This document shows, in pieces, positions 26,668 through 35,556 of a stretch of 64,000 bases of DNA (positions within the stretch are counted from its first letter, which is position 1; every line of letters begins with the position of its first letter). This DNA comes from Gymnodinialimonas sp. 202GB13-11 (GTDB lineage Bacteria > Pseudomonadota > Alphaproteobacteria > Rhodobacterales > Rhodobacteraceae). Position numbers and translations under genes: made by a program. The notes under the pieces were generated by a model. It was not told the origin of the DNA. It ran no database searches and was given only the letters and a program-made list of their open reading frames with translations. The stretch lies in assembly GCF_040932485.1 (NCBI RefSeq), contig NZ_JBFRBH010000001.1, forward strand, positions 868,001 through 932,000, in the 5' to 3' direction.

Positions 26668-27624
26668 ATGACTCTTCTAAGGACTGCTGGTTTCGCCGCG
26701 TGCGTTACCCTTTTGTCTGGCCCTGCTTTCGCGCAGACCGATGCGCTGACGCTGTCGAGCCTGACGGTTACGCGCTACGACACGATGCCCAATATTGATC
26801 CTGATCTGGCCTCGCCCTGCTGTGCTTTGCACACCTATGAATCAGGCGAGGCGGAGGATTTCATCTACATCGACGCGAACTTCGCCGTTGCATGGAGCGA
26901 CGAATTGGAGCGCGTTCAGGTCCGCGCGAGTGATATTGGCCTGCAATTGGACAACGAGACCGAGGCGCGCAGCGCATGGGGTCGGTTCAATTTCTTCCCT
27001 GAGGTTGAGCGTGGCGGCAACAGCCTGAATGCGCGGCGCCCGCGGGATTGGCCGGAAGAGAATGCCGGTGGACATCTGGACCTGGTGTTCAGCGTGCCCA
27101 CAGGTGCCACAAGCGCCACGCTGGTGATCGGCGAAGGCGAAGAAACGATGCGCATCCCGGTCGATCTAAACGTGCCGGTCTCGGAAGTGCCCGAACCGTC
27201 CAGCTTCTTTGATGTTGCCATCAGCGGTATTTCGGCCTCACCCGAACTGGTGACGGAAGACCGTATTGGCCGCACGAATATTCCCGGCCGGATCGTGCCG
27301 CGACTGGGCGAAATTGTGCGGGTCGATATCTCGGTCACGGCGCTGCAGAACATCAACGTGGATGCAGAGCCGGGCGAAAATGCCTCGTTCTTCACCAACA
27401 CGGACTTCGCTTTGATCGGCCCCGCTGGCTACCCGCTTTTGCCGCTTGGGCGGTCGGTGTCGGGTTCGGTCCGCAATCGCTATTCCAACTCGATCAGCTG
27501 GGATGGAGAAGGCGCGTCGAACCCTGTTTCCGTCACCCTGTTCTTCCTCGGTGCTGGGACGGCAGGGGATTACGAGTTGTTCTTCTTCAACGAGACGGTT
27601 GGGAAAGTGACTTTGGCAGAATAA
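26668..27624 (+). CDS. secreted protein of unknown function
   Basis: A 318-residue exported protein with a signal peptide ending near AFAQ at residue 23. The mature sequence is rich in beta-strand patterns and aspartates, with a conserved-looking CCALHTYESGEAEDF near 51-65. No known domain is recognised. It lies 101 bp after the OmpA fusion gene in the same direction behind GGAAAGGA and ends before a good terminator. A shared surface role with its neighbour is possible but unproven. Confidence 0.7.
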   Translation: MTLLRTAGFAACVTLLSGPAFAQTDALTLSSLTVTRYDTMPNIDPDLASPCCALHTYESGEAEDFIYIDANFAVAWSDELERVQVRASDIGLQLDNETEARSAWGRFNFFPEVERGGNSLNARRPRDWPEENAGGHLDLVFSVPTGATSATLVIGEGEETMRIPVDLNVPVSEVPEPSSFFDVAISGISASPELVTEDRIGRTNIPGRIVPRLGEIVRVDISVTALQNINVDAEPGENASFFTNTDFALIGPAGYPLLPLGRSVSGSVRNRYSNSISWDGEGASNPVSVTLFFLGAGTAGDYELFFFNETVGKVTLAE

Positions 27625-27649
27625 CGCCTCGGTCGACCTAGAATGAACG

Positions 27650-27677
27650 GGCCCTCGGCGATGCTGGGGGCCTTTTT
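27650..27677 (+). terminator. intrinsic terminator
   Basis: Stem GGCCCTC (27650-27656) pairs with GGGGGCC (27666-27672, one T-G pair) around a 9-nt loop and is followed by five Ts. It terminates the secreted protein gene upstream. Confidence 0.8.
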
Positions 27678-27691
27678 CGTGTATGGCGGCG

Positions 27692-28516
27692 CTAGCGTTC
27701 GTAGGTCAGCACGGATCCGTCGGAGAGCGCGAAATCCTCGGTATGGACCACGACCGTGTTCTTGAGCGCCAAGAGGATGCCGTAGGCGCCGGGCTCATCA
27801 ACGCTGTCTGCGAAGGTGCCTTGGCCAAGGATCATCGGGATTTGGTGGCACGGGCTTTTGAGGATCGAGACGGGCAGGCCATCGGCCGAGGCGTGAATCG
27901 TGCGGTGGATATGGCCGCAGATCAGGTGTTTGACATGCGGGGCCGCGTGCAGGCGCGACAGCAGGTCATCGGCATTGGCCAGACCAATCGCATCCATTGC
28001 CCAGAAGCCCACGGGGCAGGGTGGGTGGTGGCACATGACAACGACGCTTTTGCCGTCTGACGCGGCGCGGGCCAATTCCCCGTCAAGCCAGGCCAGCCGT
28101 GTGGCGCAGAGATAGCCGTCATGCTCTAACGGGGCCTGCCCGTCGTAATCATGGGTGTCGAGGATCAGCAGTCGCAGGGGGCCGAGGTCGAGCGCGGATT
28201 GCACGAAGCCATTTCGGTCCAGCGCATCGGGAAAGACTGCATGCAGATTGTCGCGCAGGTCGTGGTTGCCCATGGTCACGGTGATCGGAATGGGACAATC
28301 AGCCAAGGCGGGCGCGAGGCGGGCATATTCCGCGGGCGTGCCGTTATGGGTCAGGTCCCCCAACAAGATCAGGTGCCGGGCATCGGGGTGCCGCGCGAGC
28401 GCATGAGCCAGCCCTTCGCGGAACCGGTCGAGGGGGTCGAGGTCGATGATCGTCTCGCCCTCGGGGACGATGTGCAGATCGGTGAAGATCAGGGCTTTGT
28501 CGAAATGCTCTCCCAT
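27692..28516 (-). CDS. calcineurin-like metallophosphoesterase (CpdA-like)
   Basis: A 274-residue binuclear metallophosphoesterase of the class III cyclic nucleotide phosphodiesterase type. All five motifs are visible: FTDLHI near 12-17, GDLTHNG near 53-59, GNHDLRD near 84-90, MCHHPP near 160-165 and GHIHR near 200-204. The ATG at 28516 (MGEHFDKALIFTDLH) is preferred over a TTG 18 bp upstream. cAMP is a possible substrate, but other phosphodiesters cannot be excluded. It stands alone. Confidence 0.85.
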   Translation of the reverse strand: MGEHFDKALIFTDLHIVPEGETIIDLDPLDRFREGLAHALARHPDARHLILLGDLTHNGTPAEYARLAPALADCPIPITVTMGNHDLRDNLHAVFPDALDRNGFVQSALDLGPLRLLILDTHDYDGQAPLEHDGYLCATRLAWLDGELARAASDGKSVVVMCHHPPCPVGFWAMDAIGLANADDLLSRLHAAPHVKHLICGHIHRTIHASADGLPVSILKSPCHQIPMILGQGTFADSVDEPGAYGILLALKNTVVVHTEDFALSDGSVLTYER

Positions 28517-28561
28517 ATCGGGACGGTGCCGCAAGGGGCGCGGCGGGGCAAGACCCGAGCT

Positions 28562-29275
28562 TTAGCCCGCGCTGATGTCCACGTCGTCGATCGCGTAGAA
28601 TTCATCGGATGTAGGCTCGGTCGAGTTGGAGCCGACGCCAAAGGTGATCGTCTCGCCGGGGTCTTCGACCGTGATTGTGTAAGTCGCGCGGCTGTCATGG
28701 CCGTGGGAGCCGGAACCCATGGGATCGTTGGTATATTGCTGATCCACGGTCACGGAAATGCCGGGCACTGCGGGGGCAGAGGTGGTGATGTTGCCGTGGT
28801 TGTCGGCATAGATCGCAACCGCTTGGCCGTTCACGAAAACGGTCGCAGGCGCGCCGGAGAGGTCATCAACGCCAATCAGGTCGAATGTGATGGTCGCGTT
28901 GGTGGCCCCGGAGGGTATGGCGGCGGACGTTGTGGCCAGCACGCCCGGCCCCAGTTGCAGAACATTTCCAAAGCCTGCGAGGTTGACCATCTGGCCGCCG
29001 GACCAACCGGCGGAGCCTGAAGAAAAGGTGTCAGAGAAGATGGAGCTGAGATTGCTGAAGGGCGAAGCGCCGACCTGCACATTGGCGAGGCTGTTGGCGA
29101 TGTCACCTGTCAGGTTCTCAATCCCGCTGGACAGCACCGCCATGGTGGCAAGGCCAAGCCCGACAAGTCCACCGGTCAGGAGAACCCAATCGACGGTGAC
29201 AGCACCGCTTTCATCCGTGGCAAATTCCGCAAACATCGTCCGCGCGCTTAGCTCCGCAACACGCCCCTGCAACAT
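28562..29275 (-). CDS. Flp/Tad pilin-like protein with C-terminal beta domain
   Basis: A 237-residue protein. The N-terminus has a short charged leader, DESGAVTVDWVLLTGGLVGLG near 21-41 (split as ESGAVTVDWVLL then GGLVGLG), and a long hydrophobic helix, like Flp-type and TadE-type pilins. Flp pilins are normally only about 60 residues. Here about 170 residues follow, serine/glycine-rich and probably all-beta (SGGQMVNLAGFG, ITFDLIGVDDLSG, YTITVEDPGETITFGVG), resembling carbohydrate-binding or autotransported adhesin modules. An alternative ATG lies at 29236. No other Tad genes are in the window. Confidence 0.7.
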   Translation of the reverse strand: MLQGRVAELSARTMFAEFATDESGAVTVDWVLLTGGLVGLGLATMAVLSSGIENLTGDIANSLANVQVGASPFSNLSSIFSDTFSSGSAGWSGGQMVNLAGFGNVLQLGPGVLATTSAAIPSGATNATITFDLIGVDDLSGAPATVFVNGQAVAIYADNHGNITTSAPAVPGISVTVDQQYTNDPMGSGSHGHDSRATYTITVEDPGETITFGVGSNSTEPTSDEFYAIDDVDISAG

Positions 29276-29312
29276 AGTAAACAGGGAGAGTTGGGCGGAA
29301 ATATGACCGTCT

Positions 29313-29837
29313 TTACGGCCAGTTGGCCGGTATCGGGTTGGATGTGAGGCTTTGCCACAGGTATTCGTTGCCGGGCTGGGCCGCGATCACACGGGTGGTG
29401 AAATTGCCGTAGAGGCCTTCGGGCGCGGGCAGGGACCAATCGCGGATCGCCCCGCGCGGGAAGGTAACACGGTCGCCTTGGCTCCAATTGCCGAGGTTGA
29501 AGGGCTGGTTGTTTAGGAAGCCTTCAAAACTGCCATCGGGCAATTGGCGGAAATTGCCGACCCAGATGATCTCGTTACCGAGGTCTTCGGGGAAGGTCTG
29601 GAAGGCGACCTTGAGGGAGCCGGTCTGCGCGATGCCGTTTTCATCGAGGACTTCGGTCAGAAAGCCGGGCAGGGAGCGCTGCGCCTCCAAGATCGCGGCG
29701 TTCATGGTCGGATCGGTTCCTTCGAAGAATTCGAGGCCGTCTGGGGCGGCAACGGGAGGATCGACCTTTTGGGCAGTTGCGGGGCTGGCGAGGAGGAGGA
29801 GCGCAAGGGCGAGGCGGAGAAGCGGCATTATTTCCAA
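29313..29837 (-). CDS. exported DUF2314 protein, paralogue 3 of 3
   Basis: A 174-residue protein with signal peptide (cleavage near ATAQ at 23) and a DUF2314 (YegJ-like) domain: MNAAILEAQRSLPGF, EIIWVGNF, FEGFLNNQPFNLGNWSQGD, VTFPRGAIRDWSL. It overlaps the next paralogue by 10 bp and is the last gene of a tandem trio on the minus strand. An internal ATG four codons in is an alternative start. Function of the domain is unknown. Confidence 0.75.
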   Translation of the reverse strand: MEIMPLLRLALALLLLASPATAQKVDPPVAAPDGLEFFEGTDPTMNAAILEAQRSLPGFLTEVLDENGIAQTGSLKVAFQTFPEDLGNEIIWVGNFRQLPDGSFEGFLNNQPFNLGNWSQGDRVTFPRGAIRDWSLPAPEGLYGNFTTRVIAAQPGNEYLWQSLTSNPIPANWP

Positions 29838-30316
29838 TCCGGTGGCAGGATGTCGGGCATCAGGGTGGCGAGGAATTCGGGATTATCTTGGGCAATCGCC
29901 TGCGCGCGGGCGCTTATGTAGCCCCAATGGCGGCCATCGGGCGCGACAAAGCCCCAATCGGCTAGGGCCACCTCGCTGACCGTGATGGGCGTGCCTGCGG
30001 GCAGGTTGGGGTTGGTGGCGGAGCCGGTAATGAGGAGGCCGCGGAATTGGCCATCGGCGTCGCGGCTGATCTGGTTCACCCAGAGGAATTCGGCGTTGGG
30101 GGAATTGGGTGGGGAGCGGACGGCAAACAAAAGCTGCGCGTTCGGGTGGCCGGTGCCGTCCGTGTCGAAGGCTTGATCCATGAAGGTTGGAAGAGTGGCG
30201 TCCAGCAGACGGTAGATCATGTCTATGGGGGTTTCGCCGGGCAGAAGTTCAGCCGCTTGCGAGTGGGCCTGCACGGTCGCGTTGAACAGGAGAAGGGCAA
30301 GAAGCAGCGCGCGCAT
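29828..30316 (-). CDS. exported DUF2314 protein, paralogue 2 of 3
   Basis: A 162-residue protein with signal peptide (about 20 residues) and the same DUF2314 pattern as its neighbours: DATLPTFMDQAF, EFLWVNQISRDADGQFRG, LPAGTPITVSEVALADWGFV and a GYISARAQA end block. It starts 4 bp after the stop of paralogue 1. It is diverged from its neighbours in the middle but keeps the D-W motif before the final strand. Confidence 0.72.
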   Translation of the reverse strand: MRALLLALLLFNATVQAHSQAAELLPGETPIDMIYRLLDATLPTFMDQAFDTDGTGHPNAQLLFAVRSPPNSPNAEFLWVNQISRDADGQFRGLLITGSATNPNLPAGTPITVSEVALADWGFVAPDGRHWGYISARAQAIAQDNPEFLATLMPDILPPDWK

Positions 30317-30320
30317 GGGG

Positions 30321-30839
30321 TCAGTTCCAGTCAGCCGGGATGGGGTCTGGCATCAAGGATATCATAACGCCGCCGCCATCGGGGGCGGTTTCTGCGAAGC
30401 GTCGGCTTTGGAATGCGCCGTAGAAGCGGCCTTCGGTCTGCGGGGTGACAAGTTGCCAATCCCAGATTTGGTCGGTGGTGAAGGAGTAGGTTTCCCCGAA
30501 GAGGTGGGAGTGGTGGGAGAGGGAGTTGTGGACGACGGTGCCTTCGTAACGCCCGTCGCCGAGGTCGCGGATGCCACGCATCGGCTCGATGGAGCCGTTG
30601 GGGCAGTCGGGGGTGAGGGTTCCGGGGAGATGGACGGAGAGGGTGAGGTGCTCGGGGGCGGTGCCGTCGGTGAAGGCGTTGCGGACGACGGCAGGGAAGG
30701 TCTCGCGGGCCGGGCCGGGGTCGTAGAGGGAGATGGCGGGTGGGGAAGATTGGCAACGGGGCTGTGCCGAGAGCGGTGCTGCTGCGAGGAGGGCCTGCGC
30801 GGCGAACAGCGCAGATCCGAGGAGGAGGGCGAGACGCAC
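30321..30839 (-). CDS. exported DUF2314-like protein, paralogue 1 of 3
   Basis: A 172-residue protein with signal peptide (about 24 residues) and the same domain layout as the next two genes: ETFPAVVRNAFTDG, DGRYEGTVVHN, ETYSFTTDQIWDWQLV and RFYGAFQSRRF. It is the most divergent of the three. It starts 2 bp after the LysE gene stop, so the LysE gene and the trio may be one transcript. Cysteines near 28 and 77 could form a disulfide. Confidence 0.68.
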   Translation of the reverse strand: MRLALLLGSALFAAQALLAAAPLSAQPRCQSSPPAISLYDPGPARETFPAVVRNAFTDGTAPEHLTLSVHLPGTLTPDCPNGSIEPMRGIRDLGDGRYEGTVVHNSLSHHSHLFGETYSFTTDQIWDWQLVTPQTEGRFYGAFQSRRFAETAPDGGGVMISLMPDPIPADWN

Positions 30840-30841
30840 CC

Positions 30842-31471
30842 CTAGCGCTCCAACCTCGCGATGTGACCAGCGGCGGCAAGCATGGCGGTGCCGCCGAGGC
30901 GGTCGACCCAGCGGCTGGCGGTGTCGCCCTGCATCCGCTCAGCCCCGAGGGCGGCGAGTGCGCCATAGGCCCATATGATGCAGAAATCGAGAAACGCGCA
31001 TGTTGCGGCGAGCAGGAGGAATTGCGGCAGCACGTCCATCGTCGGGTCGATGAACTGCGGAAAGAGCGCACCGTAGAACAAGATTGCCTTGGGCGAGGTC
31101 CCGGCCACTACGAAGCCTTGACGGAGTTGGCCGAACGGAGTCAGGCCGCGTGTAGCGGGCAGGTCATGGCTGGGCGCGGTGCCGTTGAAAGAGCGGCGGA
31201 TCATGGAAAAGCCGAGCCAGGCCAAATAGGCTACGCCTGCGACCTTGATGATTGAGAACAGGATCGCCGATTGCGACAGGATCAGGCCGAGGCCTGCAAC
31301 GGCGGCGATCATCTGGATCATGTTGGCCGAGATGTCGCCTAGTGCGGTCAGCCCCGCGCGGCCCGCGCCGTATTTCGCGCCGTGGACAAGGCTGAGCGTG
31401 ACGGAGGGGCCGGGCGTGACCAGCACGACGGCCACGAGGGCGAGGAAAGCGAGGTAGGTTTGCGTTTCCAT
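30842..31471 (-). CDS. LysE/RhtB family translocator
   Basis: Six-segment amino-acid or small-metabolite exporter of 209 residues. The N-terminus METQTYLAFLALVAVVLVTPGPSV contains the family TPGP motif near 19-22. GFSMIRRSF and a conserved GTSPKAILFYGALFPQF block lie in the middle. The ATG at 31471 is chosen because it gives the standard start 2 bp after the pyruvate carboxylase gene. It is probably part of the pyc transcript. The exported compound is unknown. Confidence 0.88.
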   Translation of the reverse strand: METQTYLAFLALVAVVLVTPGPSVTLSLVHGAKYGAGRAGLTALGDISANMIQMIAAVAGLGLILSQSAILFSIIKVAGVAYLAWLGFSMIRRSFNGTAPSHDLPATRGLTPFGQLRQGFVVAGTSPKAILFYGALFPQFIDPTMDVLPQFLLLAATCAFLDFCIIWAYGALAALGAERMQGDTASRWVDRLGGTAMLAAAGHIARLER

Positions 31472-31475
31472 GGGG

Positions 31476-34400
31476 TTACTCCAGCTCCACCAGTAGATCC
31501 TTCGCGTCGATCTGGCCACCCGGGGTGACGTGAACCGCCTTGATCACGGCGTCCTTTTCGGCGTGCAGACCCGTCTCCATCTTCATCGCTTCGATGGTCA
31601 GCAGCAGCGTGCCTGCGGCGACCTTTTGGCCCGCTTGGACGCCGACGCTGGCCACCACGCCCGGCATCGGTGCGCCGATATGGTTGGCGTTTCCGGCCTC
31701 GGCCTTTGGCCGCGCGGCCTTGCCGCCGCCTGCGATGCGGTTGGGGACGCGGACGGTGCGGGGTTGGCCGTTGAGCTCGAAGAACACGCGGACCTCGCCT
31801 TCGTCGTTGGTCTCGCCCACAGCGACGAGGCGGATGACGAGGGTGACGCCGGGGTCGATCTCGGCCTCGATTTCTTCGCCCTGGTCCATGCCGTAGAAGA
31901 AGGTCTTGGTGGGCAGGGTGCGGACGGGGCCGTATTCGGCGTGGCGGGTGGCGTAGTCGGTGAAGACCTTAGGATACATCAGGTATCCGTTGAGGTCTTC
32001 GTCGTCGATGTCGACGCCAAGCTGCGCGGCGAGGTCCTTGCGCGTGGCCTCGATATCCACGGGGTCGAGGTGCTTGCCGGGGCGCTCGAGGTTGGGCTTC
32101 TCGCCCTTCAGCGCCTTCTTGACGATGGCCTTGGGGAAGCCGTTGGGGGGCTGACCCAGATCACCCTTGAGCATCCCGATGACGGAGTCAGGGAAGGAGA
32201 CTTCGGTGTTCGGGTCTTCGACCTGTGCGCGGTCGAGGCCTTGGGAGACCATCATCAGGGCCATGTCGCCCACGACCTTGGACGATGGCGTGACCTTCAC
32301 GATATCGCCGAACATCTGGTTCACGTCGGCGTACATCTGCGCCACTTCGTGCCAGCGTTCCTCCAGCCCCATGGAGCGGGCCTGCGCCTTGAGGTTGGTG
32401 AACTGGCCGCCGGGCATTTCGTGCAGGTAGACCTCTGAGGCAGGGGCCTGCATGCCGGATTCAAACGCCGCGTAGTGGAAGCGGACTGCTTCCCAATAGT
32501 CCGAGATCTGGCGGATCGCGCCGATGTCGAGGCCGGTGTCACGCTCGGTGAAGCGGAGGGATTCAACGATGGTGCCGAGGGTAGCCTGAGACGTGTTGCC
32601 CGAGAGCGCGTCCATCGCGCAATCGACGGCGTCCACGCCGGCCTCGGACGCGCGCAGGATGGTGCCGCAGGCGGAGCCAGCGGTGTCGTGGGTGTGGAAG
32701 TGGATCGGCAGGTCCACGGCATCTTTGAGGGCGGGGATCAGGACCTCCGCCGCGGCGGGGCGCAGGAGGCCTGCCATGTCTTTCAGGCCGAGGACGTGGG
32801 CGCCTGCCTTTTCCAGCTCCTTCGCCATGTCGACGTAATATTTCACGTCATACTTGGCGCGGTCGGGGTCGAGGATGTTGCCGGTGTAGCAGATCGTGCC
32901 TTCGACGATCTTGCCGGTCTCGCCCACGGCATCCATGGCGACGCGCATGTTTTCGACCCAGTTGAGGCTGTCGAAGATGCGGAAGACGTCGACGCCGCTT
33001 TCGGCCGCCTGTTTGGCGAAGCCTTGGACGACGTTGTCGGGGTAGTTCGTGTAGCCCACGCCGTTCGAGGCGCGCAGAAGCATCTGCGTCATGATGTTGG
33101 GCATCTTCGCGCGGATGTCGCGCAGGCGCTGCCAGGGGCATTCCTGCAGGAAGCGGTAGGCCACGTCGAAGGTGGCCCCGCCCCAGCATTCGACGGAGAA
33201 AAGCTGGCTCAGGTTTTCAGCGTAGGCGGGCGCGACCTTGATCATGTCGAGGGACCGCATGCGGGTCGCGAGGAGGCTTTGGTGCCCGTCGCGCATGGTG
33301 GTGTCGGTGATGAGCAGTTGTTTCTGCGCCTTCATCCACTTGGCGACAGCCTCGGGGCCTTTTTCGTCCAGCAGGTTGCGCGTGCCGGGGGGCGGTGCGT
33401 CGTAGGAGACCTGTGGCGCGCGGGCGGGCTTGATGTCGGCGGGCGGCATCGGGCGGCCTTGGGTTTCGGGGTGGCCGTTGACGGTGATGTCGGCGACGTA
33501 GCGCAGGATCTTGGTGGCCCGGTCACGGCGGGGGCGGAAATCGAAAAGCTCCGGCGTCTCGTCGATGAACTTGGTGTGGTACTGGTAATTCAGGAACGTC
33601 GGGTGCTTCAGGAGGTTTTCCACGAAGGCGATATTGGTCGACACGCCGCGGATACGGAATTCGCGCAAGGCGCGGTCCATGCGCGCGATGGCAGCGTCGG
33701 GGGTGGGGGCCCAAGCGGTGACCTTTTCCAGCAGGCTGTCGTAATAGCGCGTGATGACCGCGCCGGAATAAGCGGTGCCGCCATCAAGCCGGATGCCCAT
33801 GCCCGTGGCGCCGCGATAGGCGGTGATGCGGCCATAGTCGGGGATGAAATTGTTGGCGGGGTCCTCGGTCGTCACACGGCACTGGATCGCGTGGCCGTCG
33901 AGTTTCACGTCGTATTGCGAGGCGACGCCGGTGGCGCCCGCGAGCATCTTGCCCTCGGCAATGAGGATCTGCGCGCGGACGATGTCGATGCCGGTGACTT
34001 CCTCGGTCACGGTGTGTTCGACCTGTACGCGGGGGTTCACTTCGATGAAGTAGAAATTGCCCGTGTCCATATCCATCAGGAATTCGACGGTGCCCGCGCA
34101 TTCGTAGTTCACATGTTCGCAGATCTTCTTGCCCAAGAGGCAGATCTCGTTGCGTTGCATGTCCGTGAGGTAGGGGGCGGGCGCGCGTTCCACGACCTTC
34201 TGGTTGCGGCGCTGGACCGAGCAGTCGCGTTCATAAAGGTGGTAGATATTGCCGTGGCTGTCGCCGAGGATTTGAACCTCCACATGGCGGGCGCGGAGGA
34301 TCATCTTTTCGAGATAGCCCTCGCCGTTGCCAAAGGCGGCTTCAGCCTCGCGGCGGCCCTCCAGCACCTTTTCCTCAAGCTCGTCCTCGCTGGCGATGGG

Positions 34401-34916
34401 CCGCATCCCGCGCCCGCCGCCGCCCCAGGAGGCTTTGAGCATCAAGGGATAACCGATCTCAGCCGCTTCCTTCTTGATCGCGGCCATATCGTCGCCAAGC
34501 ACTTCGGTCGCCGGGATGACCGGCACGCCCGCCTCAATCGCCACACGGCGGGCTGAGGCCTTGTCGCCCAAGGCGCGCATCGTCTCGGCCTTTGGGCCGA
34601 TGAAAGTGATGCCGTTTTCAAAGCAGGCATCGACGAAATCGGGGTTCTCAGACAGCAGACCATAGCCCGGATGGATGGCATCTGCGCCGCATTGCTTGGC
34701 GACGCGGATGATTTCCTCGATGGAGAGGTAGGCCGCGACCGGGCCGAGGCCCTCGCCGATCTTGTAGGCTTCGTCGGCCTTGAAGCGATGCAGGCTGAGT
34801 TTGTCTTCCTCCGCGTAGACAGCGACGGTGCGTTTGCCCAATTCATTGGCGGCGCGCATCACGCGGATCGCGATTTCACCGCGGTTTGCAACGAGGATTT
34901 TCTGGAATTCAGCCAT
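31476..34916 (-). CDS. pyc: pyruvate carboxylase
   Basis: A 1146-residue biotin enzyme that carboxylates pyruvate to oxaloacetate for anaplerosis, the usual single-chain length. The biotin carboxylase domain covers about 1-460 (GYPLMLKASWGGGGRGMR, HVEVQILGD). The carboxyltransferase barrel runs about 530-810 (TTMRDGHQSLLATRMR, ECWGGATFDVAYRF) and the biotin carrier domain about 1075-1146, with the biotinylated lysine in EAMKMET near residue 1112. Biotinylation by a separate ligase is required. The open frame of nearly 700 codons on the other strand is a codon-bias shadow. Confidence 0.98.
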   Translation of the reverse strand: MAEFQKILVANRGEIAIRVMRAANELGKRTVAVYAEEDKLSLHRFKADEAYKIGEGLGPVAAYLSIEEIIRVAKQCGADAIHPGYGLLSENPDFVDACFENGITFIGPKAETMRALGDKASARRVAIEAGVPVIPATEVLGDDMAAIKKEAAEIGYPLMLKASWGGGGRGMRPIASEDELEEKVLEGRREAEAAFGNGEGYLEKMILRARHVEVQILGDSHGNIYHLYERDCSVQRRNQKVVERAPAPYLTDMQRNEICLLGKKICEHVNYECAGTVEFLMDMDTGNFYFIEVNPRVQVEHTVTEEVTGIDIVRAQILIAEGKMLAGATGVASQYDVKLDGHAIQCRVTTEDPANNFIPDYGRITAYRGATGMGIRLDGGTAYSGAVITRYYDSLLEKVTAWAPTPDAAIARMDRALREFRIRGVSTNIAFVENLLKHPTFLNYQYHTKFIDETPELFDFRPRRDRATKILRYVADITVNGHPETQGRPMPPADIKPARAPQVSYDAPPPGTRNLLDEKGPEAVAKWMKAQKQLLITDTTMRDGHQSLLATRMRSLDMIKVAPAYAENLSQLFSVECWGGATFDVAYRFLQECPWQRLRDIRAKMPNIMTQMLLRASNGVGYTNYPDNVVQGFAKQAAESGVDVFRIFDSLNWVENMRVAMDAVGETGKIVEGTICYTGNILDPDRAKYDVKYYVDMAKELEKAGAHVLGLKDMAGLLRPAAAEVLIPALKDAVDLPIHFHTHDTAGSACGTILRASEAGVDAVDCAMDALSGNTSQATLGTIVESLRFTERDTGLDIGAIRQISDYWEAVRFHYAAFESGMQAPASEVYLHEMPGGQFTNLKAQARSMGLEERWHEVAQMYADVNQMFGDIVKVTPSSKVVGDMALMMVSQGLDRAQVEDPNTEVSFPDSVIGMLKGDLGQPPNGFPKAIVKKALKGEKPNLERPGKHLDPVDIEATRKDLAAQLGVDIDDEDLNGYLMYPKVFTDYATRHAEYGPVRTLPTKTFFYGMDQGEEIEAEIDPGVTLVIRLVAVGETNDEGEVRVFFELNGQPRTVRVPNRIAGGGKAARPKAEAGNANHIGAPMPGVVASVGVQAGQKVAAGTLLLTIEAMKMETGLHAEKDAVIKAVHVTPGGQIDAKDLLVELE

Positions 34917-35115
34917 GGGTGCACGTCCCTCAAGTAGCGAAGCGATAGGGCGGTCGGTGTGCCCCTTCGCAGTTGCAGCAAATCTGTAAGGGGCGTGTGA
35001 CCCGAGGGCAAGCGAGACGGTGCTGTTAGCGTTCGCAACAGCACAGCGTGAAACGAATTTCTAACGATTTGACGTTACTTCACACCGATAGCCACAAAGG
35101 CGAGGAGCTTTGCGC

Positions 35116-35556
35116 ATGCATCGCGTCATCTACCGAAGCCGCGCCACGCGGTACTTTTCAGCGCAAGGCATCGAGGCGTTGAGCGCAACATGCCGACGCA
35201 ACAATGCCGGGCTTGAGCTGACGGGCATTCTTGTGTTCCACGAAGGGCGCTTCTTTCAGGTATTGGAAGGGGAAGATACCGCGCTGTTGTCCGTGATGCA
35301 GGCTATCACGAAAGACGCGCGGCATACGCAGCTGGAATTGCTGGAACATGGCCCGGTTGAGCGGCGCGCGTTTCAGAGCTGGCGGATGGGTTACGCCATG
35401 CCAGAGGGGCTTGAAAGGCCGCCACTTGCTGCCTTTTCAATCAGGGATCTGCTGTCGCCGGACAGCCAGTATCGGGGGCGGGATGCCAGCGTCCGCGATC
35501 ACGTGCGGCTTTTCTTGTCCAGTTTGCAGAAGCTTCCCAGCCGAGCAACCGGTTAG
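35116..35556 (+). CDS. BLUF-domain blue-light sensor
   Basis: A 146-residue single-domain flavin photoreceptor. It starts MHRVIYRSRATRYF with the key tyrosine in YRS. NNAGLELTGILVFHEGRFFQVLEG (pieces at about 33-41 and 46-56) carries the flavin-contacting Asn and the glutamine of the FFQVLEG motif. The SWRMG stretch near 93-97 supplies the Trp/Met of the light-sensitive loop. About 45 residues follow the domain, with no output domain, so it must signal through a partner. ATG at 35116 is preferred to a TTG 6 bp upstream: GAGGAG lies 8 bp before it. It is divergent from pyc and its stop overlaps the next convergent gene by 4 bp. Confidence 0.92.
   Translation: MHRVIYRSRATRYFSAQGIEALSATCRRNNAGLELTGILVFHEGRFFQVLEGEDTALLSVMQAITKDARHTQLELLEHGPVERRAFQSWRMGYAMPEGLERPPLAAFSIRDLLSPDSQYRGRDASVRDHVRLFLSSLQKLPSRATG

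Noticed and set aside
32475-34556. An open frame of nearly 700 codons on the plus strand opposite pyc
   Set aside because: It is fully antisense to a conserved enzyme and its translation has the low-complexity composition typical of high-GC codon bias. No domain is seen.
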